54,935 bases of DNA. Origin: an uncultured Eubacteriales bacterium (GTDB lineage Bacteria; Bacillota; Clostridia; Christensenellales; Aristaeellaceae). The notes beneath the pieces are model-generated. The model did no database searches and was not told the origin of the DNA. It saw only the letters and a program-made list of their open reading frames with translations. Positions 25,406 through 32,328 of the stretch are shown here, one piece after another. Location: NCBI GenBank assembly GCA_902764915.1, contig CACWXY010000020.1, positions 1-54,935 on the forward strand, in the 5' to 3' direction. Position numbers and translations under genes: made by a program. Position 1 is the first letter of the stretch; the number at the start of each line of letters is the position of its first letter.

Positions 25406-26584
25406 TCATGCCAGAGATATGACTTTTGCACGCAATGCTTCTGCCATGTCTGTCCTTTCCCATGGAAGATCCAGATCAACCCGTCCAAAATGCCCATAGG
25501 CAGCCACCTGACGATATATCGGACGTCTGAGCTGAAAACGATCAATAATGGCACCCGGCCGAAGATCAAAAAGATCTCGCACCGCTTCTGTAAGCACCGC
25601 ATCGGATACCTTACCGGTCCCTCTCGTATCCACCATCAGACTTACCGGCCTGGCTACACCGATTGCATAGGCTATCTGCACCTCGCATGTCGTAGCAAGA
25701 CCGGAAGCCACGATGTTCTTGGCTACATGGCGGGCTGCATAGGCTCCCGAGCGATCCACCTTGGTCGGATCCTTCCCGGAAAAGGCACCGCCGCCGTGCG
25801 GCGCATACCCGCCATATGTATCTACCACAATTTTACGGCCTGTAAGACCTGTATCTCCAGCAGGTCCGCCGATCACAAACCGGCCGGTCGGATTAATCAG
25901 GTACCGCGTTTCTTCAGTCAGAAGACTTTCGGGAATTACAGGCTGAATCACATGTGCTATCAAATCCCGGCGGATTGTCTCCTGTGAAACATCCGGATCA
26001 TGCTGTGTGGAAATGACAATCGTATCCACGTTCTTCGGCTTTCCGTCCATATAGCGTATGGTCACCTGACTCTTTCCGTCCGGACGCAGATATGGCAGCG
26101 TGCCATCTTTGCGCACGCGGGCAAGCTGTCTTGTCAGTCGATGAGAAAGTGCAATAGCCATAGGCATCATTTCAGGCGTCTCGTCACAGGCAAACCCGAA
26201 CATCATCCCCTGATCGCCTGCACCAATGTCATGATTCCCCTCATCGCGTCCTTCCATAGCCGCATCAACGCCCATGGCGATATCCGGACTCTGGGTGTGC
26301 ACAGCGGTCATGACAGCACAGGTCTTACCGTCAAAGCATACATCTGAACTGTCATAGCCGATATCAACAGTGACCTCGCGGGCAATCTGTGCAATATCAA
26401 CCTGCGCATTGGTGGTAATCTCCCCCATCACCGTAATCATGCCGGTGGTGGCAAACGTCTCGCACGCCACTCGTGCTTCCGGATCTTTTTCCAGAATCGC
26501 GTCCAGGATCGCATCACTGATCTGGTCACAGAGTTTGTCTGGATGCCCTTCCGTTACAGATTCTGAGGTAAAAAGTCTTTCCAT
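25406..26584 (-). CDS. metK: S-adenosylmethionine synthetase
   Basis: A 392-residue MetK making SAM from ATP and methionine. It begins [20 protein letters not shown], has the signature [10 protein letters not shown] at 121-130 and GGGAFSGKD near 265, all family hallmarks, and is of normal length. The start at 26584 is the family start; the frame is open to 26650 through the terminator region but those residues are not real. The gene is governed by a SAM-I riboswitch immediately upstream, so its product feeds back on its own transcription. Confidence 0.97.
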   Translation of the reverse strand: MERLFTSESVTEGHPDKLCDQISDAILDAILEKDPEARVACETFATTGMITVMGEITTNAQVDIAQIAREVTVDIGYDSSDVCFDGKTCAVMTAVHTQSPDIAMGVDAAMEGRDEGNHDIGAGDQGMMFGFACDETPEMMPMAIALSHRLTRQLARVRKDGTLPYLRPDGKSQVTIRYMDGKPKNVDTIVISTQHDPDVSQETIRRDLIAHVIQPVIPESLLTEETRYLINPTGRFVIGGPAGDTGLTGRKIVVDTYGGYAPHGGGAFSGKDPTKVDRSGAYAARHVAKNIVASGLATTCEVQIAYAIGVARPVSLMVDTRGTGKVSDAVLTEAVRDLFDLRPGAIIDRFQLRRPIYRQVAAYGHFGRVDLDLPWERTDMAEALRAKVISLA

Positions 26585-26628
26585 GTCTTCTGCTGCCTTT
26601 CTTTGGTCTTTTTTTCTTTTCGCAGCTT

Positions 26629-26663
26629 CAAAAAAACCGTCTGGCCGCACACGGCCAGACGGT
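26629..26663 (-). terminator. Attenuator terminator of the metK riboswitch
   Basis: On the minus strand ACCGTCTGGCC and GGCCAGACGGT form an 11-bp stem with a 6-base loop, then seven T. It is the expression platform between the SAM-I aptamer and metK. Confidence 0.95.
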
Positions 26664-26684
26664 AAACAATCATGATTGATCGAC

Positions 26685-26809
26685 CTTATCTGTCAGCGTT
26701 CCTCTATCGTGGGTGTGCTCCGCTGCGGGATTTGGCACCGAGCCGCTGAAGCAATTCAGCCGGTTGCCGTGACTTCATCGGGCCCGTCCCCTCTGCCACT
26801 CGTGATAAG
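26685..26809 (-). promoter_or_regulatory. SAM-I (S-box) riboswitch
   Basis: On the minus strand the aptamer runs from CTTATC to GATAAG, which close helix P1. Inside are the S-box hallmarks GAGTGGCAGAGGG, GGGCCCGATGAAG, CGGCAACC and GGTGCCAAATCC, and a final CGCTGACAGATAAG. SAM binding is expected to favour the downstream terminator and switch metK off. Confidence 0.96.
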
Positions 26810-26828
26810 GTATTTAGTTGACGTGTGG

Positions 26829-26857
26829 ATCATACATTCTTTCGTCCCCCGCGTCAA
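26829..26857 (-). promoter_or_regulatory. Promoter of the metK riboswitch transcript
   Basis: On the minus strand TTGACG, 17 bases, TATGAT, about 20 bases before the aptamer. It is divergent from the rpmH promoter about 100 bases away. Confidence 0.75.
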
Positions 26858-26953
26858 GAGAAATACCGGCAAAAAAGCCGAAATTGTCACACTCGTCCCT
26901 CACTTTTTTCTTTTCGAGTCTGTTTTTCGCCTTCATTTCTATCGAAAATTTGC

Positions 26954-26982
26954 TTGACAACCATTTTCGCTTCCTTTATACT
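26954..26982 (+). promoter_or_regulatory. rpmH promoter
   Basis: Near-consensus TTGACA, 17 bases, TATACT, 67 bases before the rpmH start. It is the strongest-looking promoter in the window, as expected for a ribosomal protein operon. Confidence 0.85.
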
Positions 26983-27048
26983 GGACAGGCTGCAAGCAAT
27001 GAATACCATTGGAGTACCAGTGGGGCATGTAATAAAGGAGTGTTGTCG

Positions 27049-27183
27049 ATGTTCCGTACCTATCAGCCCAAAAAGCGTCAGCGCAGCAAGGTGCACGGTT
27101 TCCGCGCCCGTATGTCTACCAAGAACGGTCGCCGTGTTCTGGCCGCCCGTCGTCGTCGTGGTCGCAAAGTTCTGACTGTGTAA
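27049..27183 (+). CDS. rpmH: Ribosomal protein bL34
   Basis: A 44-residue, very basic protein of the large ribosomal subunit, starting [19 protein letters not shown] and ending [11 protein letters not shown], with the family centre [10 protein letters not shown]. The start at 27049 follows AAAGGAG by 9 bases. It opens the conserved rpmH-rnpA-yidD-yidC-khpB order. In most Bacillota dnaA and the origin lie directly upstream, divergently; here the metK riboswitch occupies that place. Confidence 0.98.
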   Translation: MFRTYQPKKRQRSKVHGFRARMSTKNGRRVLAARRRRGRKVLTV

Positions 27184-27254
27184 TCAGGTGGGGTTCCGCC
27201 TGGCACAGTACCATGTTTCCCATATTGAGGGAAGCCACAAATAAAGGATGTAAG

Positions 27255-27290
27255 CCCGCCCCAGAGTCTCTGGCTCTTCGGGCGGGTTTC
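27255..27290 (+). terminator. Terminator-like hairpin between rpmH and rnpA
   Basis: CCCGCCC (27255-27261) and GGGCGGG (27280-27286) pair around an inner CAGAG/CTCTG loop and are followed by TTTCTT. It should end part of the rpmH transcripts and lower rnpA output relative to bL34. Confidence 0.7.
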
Positions 27291-27345
27291 TTAAAGTCTT
27301 CCATTTTTTGCATTTGAGGGTCCATGGCCCAAAGAAGGATGAAGC

Positions 27346-27690
27346 ATGGAGAAACGTTATCGACTGAAATCCAACGGTGCGTTCCTTTTCGCTTATCGGC
27401 GCGGAAAGAGTACGTCAACCCGTGATCTGGTCATGCATGCGGCAAAAGGCCGCAGCGTGAAGGTTGGTTTTTCTGTCAGCAAGAAGGTAGGCAACGCAGT
27501 CGTACGCAATCGTACAAAGCGCCGCCTCCGGGAATGCTTTCGGCCCCACCTGGGGGATATGAAAAACGGCCTGTACGTTATCGTCGCCAGACCTTCAGCC
27601 GCACAGGCCACCTTCCAATCTCTGCAGCAGCAGGTAGAGGATCTTCTTCGTCGCTGTCACGGAATCAAGGAAGGGAATCGCGCTCCATGA
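27346..27690 (+). CDS. rnpA: Ribonuclease P protein component
   Basis: A 114-residue basic protein that assists RNase P RNA in 5' tRNA maturation. [21 protein letters not shown] starts as usual and the RNR motif ([19 protein letters not shown] within residues about 44-62) is intact. RBS AAGGA. Its stop overlaps the yidD start by ATGA, so the two are coupled. Confidence 0.96.
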   Translation: MEKRYRLKSNGAFLFAYRRGKSTSTRDLVMHAAKGRSVKVGFSVSKKVGNAVVRNRTKRRLRECFRPHLGDMKNGLYVIVARPSAAQATFQSLQQQVEDLLRRCHGIKEGNRAP

Positions 27691-27929
27691 AACGTTTTCT
27701 TCTTGCCTGCATTCGCTTTTACCGTCAGCGTCTGAGCCGACATAAGCACTGTCCGACCTGCCGTTTTATTCCCACCTGTTCCGAGTACGCTTATACCGCT
27801 ATTGAGCGATTCGGTCCCTGGAAAGGCGGCTTGCTTGCAGTCAGACGGATTCTGCGATGTCATCCCTTTTGCCGCGGCGGTTATGATCCGGTGCCTGAGG
27901 ATCCTTTCACCACAATAAGGAGGGAATAA
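27687..27929 (+). CDS. yidD: Membrane protein insertion efficiency factor YidD
   Basis: An 80-residue YidD/DUF37 protein. The family core is visible: IRFYRQRLS, then [22 protein letters not shown], and [13 protein letters not shown]. The three conserved cysteines in the CRF-P-TCS-Y motif are present. YidD is membrane-associated through an amphipathic N-terminus and helps YidC insertion. Start at 27687 overlaps the rnpA stop. yidC follows after 6 bases. Confidence 0.96.
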   Translation: MKRFLLACIRFYRQRLSRHKHCPTCRFIPTCSEYAYTAIERFGPWKGGLLAVRRILRCHPFCRGGYDPVPEDPFTTIRRE

Positions 27930-27935
27930 CCCCAG

Positions 27936-28937
27936 ATGAATGCATTCCTCAAGGGCATTCTCGATGGTATCAACAGTGTACTGGGCAACTATGGCTGGTC
28001 CATTATGGTCTTTACACTGCTCATCCGTATCGTTCTGATGCCTTTCGACTACAAGAGCCGTGTCAGCATGCGCCGCATGTCTGATCTGCAGCCGCAGATC
28101 TCTGCTCTGCAGAAAAAGTATGCCAAGGATCAGCAGAAGCTCAACCAGAAGACCAGCGAGCTGTACCGCAAAGAGCATATCAATCCCTTATCCGGCTGTC
28201 TCCCGCTTCTTCTGTCTTATCCGATCCTGATTGCCATGTTTGGTGCCATGCGCGCCATTGCCAATGAGCAGATTGTACAGCAGGTGCTGCAGATCTTCTC
28301 GAATCCTTCTCAGCTTCCTCAGTTTGAGAGCTGGCTCTGGGTTCGCAATATCTGGATGCCTGACAGTCCATTTGCCGCCTGTCTGCCTGATCTGAATACA
28401 CTCCGTCAGGTTCCGTCTGATGTATGGCAGAAGTTCATGACAGCCGATGTCATTGCAACCCTGCCTGGAGATTTGGCGCAGCTGACGGCAGAAAGCTTTA
28501 CCGGAAACCAGCTTATGGCCACGATCCAGCAGATCTATGCGTCCCTCTCTCAGCTGGCCGTCTACCAGGAAGCAACCAGCATTCTGCCTGGCTGGACGTT
28601 TAATCTGCTCATTACCACTTTCTCCTTAATGAAGGAATTCAACGGTCTGTTCCTGCTGCCGATTCTCTCCGCCGTTTCGCAGTTCGCCATGACGAAGATC
28701 CAGCCCGCGCAGCCGCAGTCCAGCCCTGACAGTCCCGGAGCCTCCACAGGTAAGTTCATGACCTATTTCTTTCCGATCTTTTCCCTGTGGATCTGCTCAT
28801 CCTATAACGGTGCTTTCGCACTGTACTGGGTAACCTCCAACCTGATTGCCATGGTTCAGACTTACTTTATCAATAAGATCATTGACAGGAAGAAAGCCGA
28901 TAAACAGATTGTGGATGCGGAGACCAGCATCCGTTAA
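27936..28937 (+). CDS. yidC: Membrane protein insertase YidC with enlarged outer loop
   Basis: A 333-residue YidC/Oxa1 insertase. The first core membrane segment (about 21-37) carries the groove arginine Arg31 (LLIRIVLMP). A cytoplasmic helical hairpin follows (about 45-85, LQPQISALQKKYAKDQQKL within it), then a second segment (about 88-108). Between the second and third segments lies about 110 residues (about 110-218) including WVRNIWMPDSPFAACLPDL and a long helical insert, clearly more than the short loop of Bacillus SpoIIIJ. The last core segments include GKFMTYFFPIFSLWI and ALYWVTSNL. There is no lipoprotein signal. RBS AAGGAGGG. Operon with rnpA-yidD upstream and khpB downstream. Confidence 0.95.
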   Translation: MNAFLKGILDGINSVLGNYGWSIMVFTLLIRIVLMPFDYKSRVSMRRMSDLQPQISALQKKYAKDQQKLNQKTSELYRKEHINPLSGCLPLLLSYPILIAMFGAMRAIANEQIVQQVLQIFSNPSQLPQFESWLWVRNIWMPDSPFAACLPDLNTLRQVPSDVWQKFMTADVIATLPGDLAQLTAESFTGNQLMATIQQIYASLSQLAVYQEATSILPGWTFNLLITTFSLMKEFNGLFLLPILSAVSQFAMTKIQPAQPQSSPDSPGASTGKFMTYFFPIFSLWICSSYNGAFALYWVTSNLIAMVQTYFINKIIDRKKADKQIVDAETSIR

Positions 28938-28952
28938 CGGAGGAAAAACAGC

Positions 28953-29966
28953 ATGAAGTTCTGTGAAAAAAGTGCCAGAACACAGGAAGAAGCCATTGAG
29001 GAAGCACTCAAGGAACTCAACGCTTCCATTACTGATGTAGATATTCAGGTGCTTGACGAAGGCAGCAAGGGACTGTTTGGTCTCTTCGGCTCCCGTCTTG
29101 CCCGTGTAAAGGTTACACTTAAGAACGCAACAGAAGAGGAAAGCCTGCTGGAAGCTCTTGAAAAAGAGGTTGCGCCGCAGACGGAAGAGAAGCCTTCCAC
29201 CGACAAGCCGCAGCCCGCAAAGGAAGAGAAAAAGGCAGCATCAAAACCTGCGCAGGTCCCCGTCTCCGATGAAAGCAGTGAGACTGTAAAGGGAATGGCT
29301 GCCGCAGAAGATGCAGCAGAAGTTCCAGCGGAAAAGATTTCCGAAACACGTCGTCCTGAACCGGTTCGCCGTACCCGCGGCCAGGGAAAAGCACATCATG
29401 AAGAACGCAAAGAAAAGCCTGCGCCTGCTGCAAAAGCGGAAGCTCCCAAGCCTGAAATAAAGCCTCTGGAGAAACCCATTGTCACTCCCATTCCGGATGA
29501 TCAGCTGACCGATGATACGCTCGCCGGCACAGCCAAAGCTTTCCTGAAGGAACTCACACAGCTCATGGGCGTGCAGGTTGAAATTGCCATGGGTTCTGAC
29601 GAAGAAGGCAATCTCTATGCCCAGATGACCGGCGATACGCTCGGTATCCTGATCGGCCGCCGCGGAGAAACGCTCGATGCGCTTCAGTACCTGACAAGCC
29701 TGAAGATCAATCGGAATCAGGACACATATACAAGAATTACCCTTGATACGGAAAACTACCGTGAAAAGCGTGAAGATACGCTGGTTCGTCTGGCCAATCG
29801 CATGGCCAATCGTGCTGTGAAAACAGGTAGGAAAGTGTCCCTGGAGCCTATGAACCCCTATGAGCGCCGGATCATTCATTCTGCCCTGCAGGCCAATGAA
29901 AAAGTAGACACCCACTCCGAAGGTGAAGATCAGAATCGTCACGTTGTTATTACACTCGTAAAGTAA
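28953..29966 (+). CDS. khpB: RNA-binding protein KhpB (Jag/EloR)
   Basis: A 337-residue Jag protein. Order of parts: Jag-N domain (about 1-52, with GSKGLFGLFGSRLARV), a long low-complexity Lys/Glu/Pro/Ala linker (about 55-180), a KH domain near 200-265 (GILIGRRGETLDALQYL) and an R3H domain at the end (MNPYERRIIHSALQ, then EDQNRHVVITLVK). In Bacillota, KhpB pairs with KhpA to bind many transcripts and influences cell elongation. RBS CGGAGGA. It closes the rpmH operon; a strong terminator follows. Confidence 0.95.
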   Translation: MKFCEKSARTQEEAIEEALKELNASITDVDIQVLDEGSKGLFGLFGSRLARVKVTLKNATEEESLLEALEKEVAPQTEEKPSTDKPQPAKEEKKAASKPAQVPVSDESSETVKGMAAAEDAAEVPAEKISETRRPEPVRRTRGQGKAHHEERKEKPAPAAKAEAPKPEIKPLEKPIVTPIPDDQLTDDTLAGTAKAFLKELTQLMGVQVEIAMGSDEEGNLYAQMTGDTLGILIGRRGETLDALQYLTSLKINRNQDTYTRITLDTENYREKREDTLVRLANRMANRAVKTGRKVSLEPMNPYERRIIHSALQANEKVDTHSEGEDQNRHVVITLVK

Positions 29967-30022
29967 GCAGTCTTTTCCGCCGTCACCTATTTCATCTTCA
30001 TGGATGCTGGAAAAGCACGATA

Positions 30023-30053
30023 AAACAGAGACCGTCCATGGTCTCTGTTTTTC
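30023..30053 (+). terminator. Terminator of the rpmH-khpB operon
   Basis: AAACAGAGACC and GGTCTCTGTTT form an 11-bp stem with a 6-base loop, continuing into TTTTC. Confidence 0.92.
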
Positions 30054-30393
30054 TGTTACATGACTGCTTCATATCGTCCTGATCCTGTGCTTCATCACTT
30101 CCCTGATCAGAAGGAGTATACTTGTAAACCATTGCAGCAGAACCAGGCTTTCAGAACCAAAACCGTTCCCACTGCAGGCGGCAAAAGGCGTCACCCTCTG
30201 CGCACTTCAAAACATATCACTGCTTCTGATTCCTGATAGGCATGCGTACGCTTTGAATGCATTGATACGGCACGCACATTTTTCCCCATCATCTGCCCGA
30301 GTCCATAGCGGGCGCTCTGAGATTTCCAGGCCAGTCAGCGGAAATGAAATCATTGTGACATCCATTCATACTGCTTCTATACGCTGTTCCATT
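30054..30393. other. Non-genic stretch with a possible decayed coding remnant
   Basis: 340 bases between the khpB terminator and the stop of the GT2 gene. On the minus strand the frame 30191-30334 is open for about 47 codons and reads like protein (ARYGLGQMMGKNVRAVS, then THAYQESEAVICFEVRRG) but has no start site and stops on both sides. It may be the tail of a decayed gene. I do not see a terminator for the GT2 gene. Confidence 0.35.
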
Positions 30394-32307
30394 TCAGTAA
30401 TCCCGATGCAGTTTTCTTCGGATCCTGTGCATCGTTTCTGCACTCCGGTGCGACAGTTTCTGTCGCACCGCTTCCAATCCGGTGCCGCGATACAGCGCGA
30501 ATTCTTCACTGGAGAACCGTTCCTGAAGCCGACAGTTGATCAGAACTTTCCGAATCTCTGTATCCCCCAAAACACGATATATCATCTGAGGGTCTTCCGT
30601 ATCAAAGAACAGGCCTGTTCTTTCCTGTTCCAAAGAATGCCTGGCTGGAATCTGAACCTCGCGTCCGTTGCAATATGTCTTTTCCAGCTTTACTTCCTTT
30701 TCTTCAGCGTCAAATGCCTTGATCTCCAGTCTTTCCAGAAGTATGCTCCCACGAACTACCGGATCCCATCGCAGCGCCCATGTTTTTCCCTCCGGCAAAA
30801 GGAAAGTCAGGGATACCTCTTCCATAAAGATAGACTCTTTTTCGTGCAGTGCCTGCATTTCATCAAAGCCGCTGCCCTGATCCAGATACAATACCGTGTC
30901 CAAAAGATAGGCATCCTTCTTGACCATTCGCTTATATACCTGATCCATATCCCTGTATCCAGAAAGCCACTGCGGCGGCATCAGTACCGGCCGTTCAGAG
31001 AGACTTTCCATAATCCTTTTTTCCGTTGCCCGCCATTTCATTTCACTGTTGGCTGCGTGTGAATTGTCCTGGGTCTGCCAGATCCGATAGATTGCGCCAA
31101 CACGGCGGATATCCTTTACCCCCAGGAAATTTGACAGACGCATCAGGTATTCCCAGTCCTCACAAACATCCAGCGTTTCATCAAACTGCTGCCCCAGCTG
31201 CTGGTATACTCTTGTGGGAAAAGCCAGTGACATCAGAGGACAGCGGTTATAGCTAGCCTGGCTGAGCATGTCAAAATCCGCGCAGAACAAAGGACTGTAT
31301 CCACTCACGGACATGGGATACATCTGCCCGTTGCACATATGGATCGTCCATTCCTGCCCTACGGCGTACTGATGCAGAACCCGCCCCGGTGCTGCCGCCG
31401 CACCCTCGCGAAAGCTTTCCACCCAGGAGTCAAACAGAAGATCATCATCATCGTAAACAGAGAAATAGGCACCGCGCGCCCGGCACAGTCCTTCATTGAT
31501 CGGGTGCGCACGCCCTCCATCCGGTACCACATAGAGCCGGATTTTCTCCCGCAGCGCTTTTCCCTGCTCACGGATCAGCGCATCCAGTCCGCTTTTTTTC
31601 TCTGCATCCACCTTATGCGCCATTACGAGCACTTCCATGTCTGGATCTTTCTGCGCATTCAGACAGAGAAATGCTTCCCGGAGCATATCCATGCGTGTGC
31701 CCATGGTACGGATAATAACGGAAAGAAACGGCCGTTTATAGGAGTACATGACCGGAATATAAAGCCGAATCAGCTGCGGCGCTGCAGTGAACGGTGCTGT
31801 CATAAGCATGCTCTTCATGGCGCGCCGGACACGGCTGTCCCCATCCCGGTCATATACAGTCATCTGATCCAGAATATCCATATCCGAAATACGGTCCATC
31901 TCCCGAGGCACCGCATTCTCGCTTTTCACAGCACATTCTTCCCGAACCGGAAGGGTTACATCACACTTTTCCAGCATAAACCCATGGTCCGCCATCCATT
32001 GGTCAAGTCCATCCGTGACATAGCCGCCCAGTGCCTGATCCCCTGGTTCTGCATCTGCGGCAAGCGCAAGCGCACCTTCCATAGCATTGCTGCAGACCAG
32101 CACTATCGGAAGCTGACGTCTGGCTGCTTCCTCTACCATTGCGGCCTGATCTCGAAGGCTGCTCTGCGGAACCCATATCACACTGTCCGCGCTCTCTGGA
32201 ATTCGTCCAATGGTACGTCCGTCACACACATAAGTGTGAAACGCTTTCCCATACTTTTCCAGTAATGTCAGCGCATGCTGTTCCCATTGCTCATTGTTCT
32301 GTGTCAT
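30394..32307 (-). CDS. Three-part glycosyltransferase family 2 protein
   Basis: A 637-residue cytoplasmic-looking protein without membrane segments. Residues about 195-430 are a GT2 GT-A domain: FLSVIIRTMG at the nucleotide-binding strand, a DDDD metal motif at 286-289 (YFSVYDDDDLLFDSW) and the acceptor-side ED within CEDWEYLMRL near 390. The first 190 residues form a separate domain that I do not recognise; it contains a GLDQWMADHGF stretch reminiscent of methyltransferase tails. Residues about 470-600 are a beta-rich domain of unknown kind. It lies 21 bases after a GH3 glycosidase gene in the same transcript. The likely role is transfer of a sugar to a surface polymer; donor and acceptor are unknown. 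Confidence 0.82.
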   Translation of the reverse strand: MTQNNEQWEQHALTLLEKYGKAFHTYVCDGRTIGRIPESADSVIWVPQSSLRDQAAMVEEAARRQLPIVLVCSNAMEGALALAADAEPGDQALGGYVTDGLDQWMADHGFMLEKCDVTLPVREECAVKSENAVPREMDRISDMDILDQMTVYDRDGDSRVRRAMKSMLMTAPFTAAPQLIRLYIPVMYSYKRPFLSVIIRTMGTRMDMLREAFLCLNAQKDPDMEVLVMAHKVDAEKKSGLDALIREQGKALREKIRLYVVPDGGRAHPINEGLCRARGAYFSVYDDDDLLFDSWVESFREGAAAAPGRVLHQYAVGQEWTIHMCNGQMYPMSVSGYSPLFCADFDMLSQASYNRCPLMSLAFPTRVYQQLGQQFDETLDVCEDWEYLMRLSNFLGVKDIRRVGAIYRIWQTQDNSHAANSEMKWRATEKRIMESLSERPVLMPPQWLSGYRDMDQVYKRMVKKDAYLLDTVLYLDQGSGFDEMQALHEKESIFMEEVSLTFLLPEGKTWALRWDPVVRGSILLERLEIKAFDAEEKEVKLEKTYCNGREVQIPARHSLEQERTGLFFDTEDPQMIYRVLGDTEIRKVLINCRLQERFSSEEFALYRGTGLEAVRQKLSHRSAETMHRIRRKLHRDY

Positions 32308-32328
32308 GTTGTCTGCCCGCTTTCTTTC

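Noticed and set aside
26823..26831. DnaA-box-like TGTGGATCA near rpmH, considered as origin
   Set aside because: A single near match with no cluster, no AT-rich unwinding region and no dnaA gene nearby.
31339..32265. Open frame of 308 codons on the plus strand
   Set aside because: Antisense to the GT2 gene, no start site, no recognisable domain.
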